NCBI RefSeq assembly: GCF_019059575.1
Contig: NW_024881842.1
Location: 248,001-312,000, forward strand
Length of the DNA: 64,000 nt
Source of the DNA: Amphibalanus amphitrite
Lineage: Eukaryota > Arthropoda > Thecostraca > Balanomorpha > Balanidae
Direction: 5' to 3'
A model generated the notes under the pieces. It worked only from the letters and a program-made list of their open reading frames with translations. It was not told where the DNA came from and did no database searches. Shown in pieces: positions 58,101 through 64,000 of the stretch; position 1 is the stretch's first letter, and every line of letters starts with the position of its first letter. The translations under genes were made by a program, and so were the position numbers.

Positions 58101-60253
58101 ACGATCAGAAGGCCCTTTGACAGAAGGCGATCGGTGCACAAGCACGCACAACTGAAACAGCTGAGGATTCTGAGAAAACGATACAGCATAAGCAAAGCCT
58201 TATAAACTGGCAGGCTATTCAGCACCACCGGACATTCAGATACTGTTGCAAGTTGAAGGACGAGCGTGCCACTGTCCGTTCACCTCAAGTAGTTTGGATT
58301 CAGAATTAGCAGCACTAAGAACGGTTGATCATTGATCACCGATGTCTTAACCTAGACAAGGTTATCGCCACGAGTAGGCGCGGTGTTCTGCAGACTGAAT
58401 AGACTGACCCGTCCCTCTCCGATTCCGAATGTTTCGTAAGATGTCAAGTCGAGAAGTAAGCTCTCACTACGTTGAGTCCACTGCTCAACCAACTGAGCTC
58501 CGATCCTCCCTGCCTCAATCTCTCACCTTGTGGTACGTCTCCTCGAGACTCTGCTGTGCTCCCTCGCTGCCCGAGCCGATGGCCTTTGCGCTGTACCGCA
58601 CAAATGTGCCCGACGGGTCCATGTGGTATAGCTGAGCGCCATTCTCGTCGATACCGCCAAACAGCATCGCCACGCCGAACGGTCGCGACTGGCAGCGGAC
58701 ACAAGCGAGTTAGACGAGGTCATACGGGGTCAGGGGAGAGGTCATACGGTCAGGGAGAGATCAGTGGAGGTTACGGGGAGGTCAGTCAGGGTCACAGAGT
58801 CACCGGCATTCAAGACGAGGTCACAGGCAGGTCAGACGAGGTCACAGAGAAAGGAAGAGGTCTTAGGTGAAACAGAAGACGTCACAAGGTCAGAGAGAGG
58901 TTAGTAGGAGTCAGAGTAAGGGAGAGGTCAGTAAGGATTCCGGAGAGGTCAGTCAGCGTCACAGGGTAATTGAGAGGTCCGAATAGATCACAGGGTCAGG
59001 AAAGGAGGGATAGGTTACGGGCAGGTCAGCCTAGGTCACAGAGAGCGGTGTCAGTTTGGGTCATACGAAGAGGAAAAGGCCACATGGTCGGAGGCAGAGG
59101 GGAGCATCATGTCGCTCACAGCGCCCAGTCACGCGCCATCCGTGCTTCTCCTGACTCACAGTGGGCAGTTAAGACTTACAAAAAAGCGGCAGTGCAGACT
59201 GCGGAGAAGCATCAACAAAAAAAAAAACGATTATTTGACCGACTCCATATATAAAGATAAACAGGCGCTTCATGTCAATAAAAAGCAGCATTCAGGCTAA
59301 ACGACGATTTGCATTTAAGAATGTAACAAGAGATCGGTCACATGCGAGGTCACATGCGAGTGTCAGCCAATTCCGACTGCTTCCAGTTCCCACATTATCC
59401 AGCTGCAAATCAGGACTCCATTGTTGAACAAATTCAACGCAGAAAAACTGTTTCGCAAACCGACCTCCTATGTTTTCCCTCACACTACCTGCAAACTTGT
59501 CTAACAGCCATAGCCCCACCCTCTGTCCAATACCCACCCCTGCCCTCTCCTGGAGAAAGGGGGGAGGGGGCAGATACGCACCATGGCAGTTTCCGCGTCA
59601 GCGTCGCCGAACTGGATGGCCAGGTTGGAGACGGCCAGCGCCACCGACTCGACCTTCATGCGCTCGTTGTAGAGGAACCAGTGGTTCTGCGCCTCCACAC
59701 GGGCCCGGTCAATCATGGTCCGGGAGTCGGCGATCAGACCGGAGACGGCGCAGCCTGACGGAGCGGCAGCGGGGTCAGAAGAGGTCAACAGGGGGTCAAC
59801 GGAGTTAGAAGAGGTCAGCACGGGGTCATCAGAGGTCAACAGGGGGTCAACTGGCCTCTTAAAAAACAGCTGAAACAGCTAAAATAAGGCAGTTGATAAT
59901 GCTTTCTTTCTATCTCGTTTTGGGGCTATGCAGTTACTATGCATCATTCATAAAGACACGAACAGACATCAATCTTCAAAATCAAAAGCGAATCACTAAT
60001 TATCCAACAATTTTGCCACATGCTTCCCCTTGCACACTGATAATAAAGATAACTGATATTTTTCGTTTGACTCCGACCAGAGTGCCTTTGAACACCAACC
60101 GATGTGTTTGTCGATTTCGACGATCTTCTCTAGTGTTGTGGGCTCCATGAGAGGAGAGGTGACGCGTTTCTCGACGGCCAGCACCACACCCTCTGACGTC
60201 TGGATGCCGATGGCCGTGGAGCCCAGCTTGATGGCTTCGATGGCGTACTCGAC
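51971..60253 (-). CDS. PSMA5: Proteasome subunit alpha type-5, 3' four coding exons (gene truncated by window)
   Basis: Minus-strand exons 60253-60100, 59754-59582, 58688-58527 and 52135-51971 join in frame to 217 aa ending at TGA (51973-51971). The order [80 protein letters not shown] is that of proteasome alpha-5. It is a structural ring subunit of the 20S core with no catalytic threonine. The family's usual length is 241 aa; the missing N-terminal 23 or so residues need another exon upstream of 60,253, which I could not find before the window end. Intron phases: after exon 60100 phase 1, the others phase 0. The last intron is 6.4 kb and hosts a 3.1-kb transposon-like insert. Confidence 0.93.
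52136..54434 (-). other. PSMA5 intron, 3' part, with GC-rich block and CCG microsatellite
   Basis: Contains a direct repeat of about 25 bp (GCCATGGCCGGCAGACAGTG twice, about 52,478-52,520), GC-rich sequence at 52,900-53,260, and a CCCCCG/CCG microsatellite at about 53,742-53,802. Long open frames over these GC-rich parts have no domains. Confidence 0.5.
54435..57534. mobile_element. 3.1-kb TTAA-flanked element with AGGGACTGTCCCACCTT ends, in a PSMA5 intron
   Basis: TTAA at 54435-54438 is followed by AGGGACTGTCCCACCTT, and the complement AAGGTGGGACAGTCCCT precedes TTAA at 57531-57534. TTAA duplications with ends starting AGGG fit the Kolobok superfamily; this is inference because no THAP-type transposase could be read. 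The interior holds a degenerate GTGCGGAT minisatellite (about 55,020-55,170) and scattered short open frames. It is probably a decayed or non-autonomous copy. Confidence 0.65.
57535..58526 (-). other. PSMA5 intron, 5' part
   Basis: No exon between the transposon-like insert and the exon ending at 58527. Short open frames lack domains. Confidence 0.45.
58527..58688 (-). CDS. PSMA5: PSMA5 exon (SRPFGVAM to EETYHK)
   Basis: Acceptor TGCCAG and donor GTGAGA, both phase 0. It encodes 54 residues including [20 protein letters not shown] and ends EETYHK. Confidence 0.92.
58689..59581 (-). other. PSMA5 intron with GGTCA-rich minisatellite
   Basis: Positions 58,715-59,080 contain about twenty degenerate units around GAGGTCA/GGTCACAG with irregular spacing (AGGTCATACGG, AGGTCAGTCAGGGTCAC). 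Similar GGTCAACAGGG units occur in the next intron at about 59,770-59,850. No TTAA element ends are seen here, so these look like an independent minisatellite. Confidence 0.6.
59582..59754 (-). CDS. PSMA5: PSMA5 exon ([10 protein letters not shown] to ETAM)
   Basis: Acceptor CGTCAG and donor GTGCGT. It restores [14 protein letters not shown] and continues through [20 protein letters not shown] to DADAETAM. Human alpha-5 has one extra residue in the acidic stretch. Confidence 0.92.
60100..60253 (-). CDS. PSMA5: PSMA5 exon (VEYAIEAIK to DKHI)
   Basis: Acceptor TTCTCAG and donor GTTGGT. It starts [13 protein letters not shown] and includes [17 protein letters not shown]. It ends with the first base of the Gly codon of HIG (phase 1). 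Confidence 0.92.
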
Positions 60254-62537
60254 CTGAGAAGGACGGGATGGTGGTTGGTGGTGGTGATCGTACTATTCGT
60301 GAGAATGACAAAATGCTGGTGATGGTAACCGTACTTCTCGTAAAGAGAACAGTATGGCGTTGTGATCAGGTCCTGGAGTCATTACTATATAGGCGGACCA
60401 ATTTATCATAGTTAAGCATAAAGAATGTAGTTAGCTAGCTTATTACGCGACTGATAGAAGCTGCCACATACGAACCAGAAAAGTAAGCACGACCTGCCCG
60501 ATCCCCGCACAAATCGATACAGCCCATAGCACTCGGAACAAATCACACATATCACTGGAAACCAGAGTATATATGCATTATCAGCAAGCAGAGATGCTAG
60601 CTATCGAGCTACGGCCGGCAGTCAGGTTCCAGTGCCCAGCAGTAACAAGATACACTTGTAGTAGAGATGAATACGCGAACACGATACCACGGCACGATAC
60701 CACGGCAATGGCTTCCAAATACTAGAGCATAATCAGCATTTATAAACAAATGTCAAACAATAACGTAGGTTCTCCATATAGATTAGGTTCCATTGGCGAG
60801 TACGAGGGTGTTTTTGAGGAAAATCCACAGCAATACCACACCGATAGCAGAGCCATTATTCGGCCATTATTCGGCCATGCATCATTTGCTAGTGGTTTGG
60901 AGAAGTAGTGTGACAGGCAACGCTTCTCTAGCCCGGTAGAGGAGCGAAAAGGACACCGTACAATTGACAGAAGTACGATCAGACTAGCCTGCCACCATCG
61001 CTTCGGGGCGCGACCGACTGGTCAGGTGCCTATATAGGGTATCCTACCGAACGGTCCCGTAACCCCACGGGGAGACCGCACCCGACTCAGTGAACTGACG
61101 ACACAACTATCTGCGCTGCAAACAGAGGACGACATCTCGGGGTCTACGGGCAAGACACAGCAATGTCAAATATATAACCCCGGGGAACAAATGCGTCCAA
61201 TGTAAAAAGATGCGATGCACGACTAGTGCTCTACAATCTACACCTGCCATGGACTGCAGGAAAGACCGTGCTCGAAAGCGATTTAATTGGACCAAGAGTC
61301 ACCAAAACACCGAAGGGATACGACCAGCGAATCGGCAATTAAACGCAGCGCGGCAACGGTCTAAACCACTTTCCATCGTAACCAGTGGCAGTGTGATCAG
61401 CTATCGCTTCGATAAATACATGTGTCGCAAAATGTCGGAATAAATTATTCACTTAATGAAATCACAGCCAGATTCATATCGTGTTTCATCTACTCTGTAT
61501 AAGATTGCACGGTAACTAGCCAGCAGCTGTAAGTGTAAATAAGCTGATAAGGCATGGCTGATGCAGTTCGATGAAAATATGCCTGAAAAACAGCCTGGAA
61601 TTTGTTCAACATCAAAGGACGATACGTTACTAAACCGCATCGGCGCTGCTAAGCTAATCCTGGCATATTTGAGCATGTTTGATTACGCATAATATGCACG
61701 GAATTAATTGAGCTCCAGCTGCCATGAACCTTTCACCGCCTATAGGAATGAGTGTTTCTATCTAAAAACGACAACATGCGAATAATTACGCATCTAACTG
61801 CAGGCACTGAAGCTAACAATAGTATGTAAGCGCTCAATATAATTCAGAGCGAACGACGCACAGTGGGCTTAAATTTAAGAAAATAACCAATACAGTATTC
61901 ACTGTGGCACCGATCTGATTGATAAATCACTGCTTATCGTTGCATTGTTGTCCCTTTCCACTTTTTTAGAACAACTCACACGGAACTCCATGCATGAACA
62001 GAGCATGCATGGAAACACAATACAAAAACCAAACCCAGTCCAAACTGCAAAGGATATCGATAAATTTCGTCAGTAAATTGCATTTAACATAGTTTTCTGT
62101 GCGTACGTCAAGGTTCAATGCCAGGTAACTTTGAACTTCAGTTATAATCAAGCAAAACAAAAATAGTTTCTTGCAAACAATCGGCGCACAGTATTCCCAA
62201 CCGACCCCTACGACCAGTGTCGAGTCAGAGCGACCTCGTAATGCAGCACATAGCACTGTCGCTCCCCGCCAACTCAACGGACAATCGCGCTGGCACCTCG
62301 AACGGGCGTCTAAAGAGCCGCCCGAATAGGCGGTAACGACTGCCAGCCCATAGCCTTCTGGATTAGACGGGCACTCTATGTGGGGCGCACCATCACACAT
62401 ATCCACTTTTACCCGCCGCCTCCAAACTATCATCTCAAGGCGAAACAACGCATCGAGCGTCTTCCACGAACTATTGAGCTCGATGAGGTCAAGTGCCCTT
62501 ACCCAGCGTATACGAGCAAGTCCGTTTAAACTGTTGC
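60254..62537. other. Stretch upstream of the PSMA5 exon; missing first exon not found
   Basis: I searched for the expected alpha-5 N-terminus (about 23 residues ending RLFQ) on the minus strand and did not find it, so the first intron probably extends beyond the window. Nothing else is recognised; open frames lack domains. Confidence 0.45.
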
Positions 62538-63421
62538 TTAACCCTATTAGTGGCAGGGGGGGGGTTGTTTTTATCCACCCCTCAGGTTTTTCGGGAATAT
62601 CTCCGAAACCGCTGAAGCTACGATGCTGAAATTTTCTGACTTTTCCTAAAACTAAATTGGGCACATTCCCTGAAAATTTCAAGTTCATAACTTTACCAGG
62701 GGCGGCTCCAGAGCACTGGGAATTGGGGGGTCCTATTCGTGAAGCGAGTCATTTGGGCGAAGATCACGATGCTGCACCAGTTTTACGAACAGTGAATAAA
62801 AGGTATCATGTGATAACATATACAGTTATTGTGCATCCTCTTTTGACACGTTTTTGCTATAATAGGCGGATCCAGGCGTCCAAAAAGGGGGGTTATGTTT
62901 TACCTCCCAACATAGGTGCCCTGACACCGCCTATGCATTACCAATACAATTTTAGGCGTTCTCTCATAAGAAAATTATAACATAACAAGACCATTACCAC
63001 CCTTTTTAGAAACAGTACCAACAAAAACCTTATTTACTATACTTTTTGTGTACCCCCAATCTCAATGATCTGTATCCGCCTATGATTTTTGAAAATGCAT
63101 ATTTTTAGGATCCATGTGAATTCCTGGTTCATTCTCTATCGATCGGCAAAAGTTGCGTTAAGATTGGTTCAGAAACCTGGCCGTGATAAACAGTCTAAAA
63201 TGTATCTGCAATTTGCCCGTTTTTACCCCCCTCTACCCCCTATTGACATTTTTTAATTTTTATTTTTTAGAAATGTAGATCACGTTGAGCGAAATCGAAT
63301 GCCGTTTGAATTTTGAAAATCGGCCCGTTAGATCTCGAGATATCAAGGGGGGGTCGTAAACAGCCCCCCCCCCCCTGCCACTAATAGGGGGTAGCCAGGA
63401 GCCTGCCACTAATAGGGTTAA
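62538..63421 (+). mobile_element. TTAA-flanked element, family 6 (copy 2, complete)
   Basis: TTAA at 62538-62541 and 63418-63421 flank CCCTATTAGTGGCAGG and CCTGCCACTAATAGGG. It aligns over its whole 884 bp with 39183-40066, in the same orientation, with about 20 differences counted by eye, mostly single-base changes. The minus-strand open frame 61966-62688 crosses its left border and is not a gene. Confidence 0.87.
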
Positions 63422-64000
63422 GTTTGCGAACAATGAGTCTTCGCCTTATATGTAGGTGTGTGTTGATCGTAAGTTTGCCCGTTTCCGGCGATGGAAGGCT
63501 AATTCCAACACCAGCAACAGAAGAAGCATTCAGTATGACAAAGTTTATGTCGGCAAATATATAATTTAATAAAATCTTGCTCCAATAGCCGTCGTCGCAG
63601 CTTCTTTCTAAGAAGACTCGATACCGATCAAATACATTTGTCTTCAAGTCAAACGTTAAATGCAGTCACTGACACTTGGTTAAATAGGTAATTGCTTATC
63701 TGATACCGAATCTAACTTCGTCGCTCAACATATGTATCAAAAGCTCCGTTACGAAAGCTGGGATCTTCAGAAAAAGAAGCAAGTCACTGTCACAGAGCAG
63801 ACGTGAGGCGAGAGAAGTAAGCTAGCTACCACTGTGAGCTATCATATCACTATAAAATAAAGTAACAACACACATAAATGCCTCCTGGTTCATCATTCCA
63901 AACATGTCAACTAGGATACTTATATAGGTACCGATACAGTTATCGATAGACTCGCCTTCGGCACGAAGCCCGCCCCGGCCAGCGCGACCAGCGTTCTGTA
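63422..64000. other. Right end of window, no gene recognised
   Basis: The last 60 bases are GC-rich compared with the preceding sequence and could touch an exon that continues past the window, but no family is recognised. Confidence 0.35.

Noticed and set aside
61966..62688. 240-codon minus-strand frame, the second longest in the window
   Set aside because: Its N-terminal part lies in the family 6 transposon copy and repeats a frame in the 39-kb copy; the rest has no domain and crosses the element border.
63940..64000. GC-rich last 60 bases as the missing first PSMA5 exon
   Set aside because: None of the three minus-strand frames resembles the conserved alpha-5 N-terminus.

Overview
This window is nuclear DNA from an animal, almost certainly an arthropod and probably a crustacean. 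The evidence is a cluster of Rebers-Riddiford (RR) chitin-binding cuticle genes, an allatostatin-C-type neuropeptide exon with a crustacean-like core, small introns with GT..AG borders, and a repeat-rich landscape. I see no bacterial, organellar or viral gene block. I cannot name the species from sequence alone; a barnacle or other non-decapod crustacean would fit.

Layout. Positions 1-11,200 hold no recognisable host gene. They are dominated by short transposon-like repeats whose ends read TTAA-CCC...GGG-TTAA, with a G-run/C-run hairpin just inside each end and many AGGTCA/TGACCT hexamers inside. From 11.6 to 38.0 kb lie five near-identical two-exon cuticle genes (four on +, one on -). Each has the same TATA/initiator promoter, a two-codon first exon (Met-Lys) and one long second exon; more TTAA elements sit between them. 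A neuropeptide precursor of allatostatin-CC (AST-C3) type lies on the minus strand at 34.5-35.8 kb, with a candidate signal-peptide exon at 44.8-44.9 kb. A complete intronless CATSPER3-like sperm calcium-channel subunit is on the minus strand at 45.8-47.2 kb. The 3' four coding exons of the proteasome subunit alpha-5 gene (PSMA5) lie on the minus strand from 60,253 down to 51,971; its first coding exon, about 23 residues, is not in the window. The rest is intergenic DNA with foldback elements, a mariner-like element, a 3.1-kb TTAA-flanked element inside the PSMA5 intron, a 200-bp GA microsatellite and two nearly identical 884-bp TTAA elements.

How the parts relate. The five cuticle genes form one tandem, partly inverted, family. 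Their promoters and second exons are homogenised while most of the intron and distal flanks have diverged. Their products would be secreted cuticle matrix proteins: an RR domain for chitin binding and a tyrosine-rich YKPA/YQPA tail suited to cross-linking. The neuropeptide, CATSPER3 and PSMA5 genes look functionally unrelated neighbours. The most novel content is the set of at least six related TTAA-flanked repeat families. Each carries its own subterminal hairpin core at both ends and shared interior AGGTCA arrays, and they include nested copies, a copy flanked by TTAT instead of TTAA, and a pair about 98% identical by eye.
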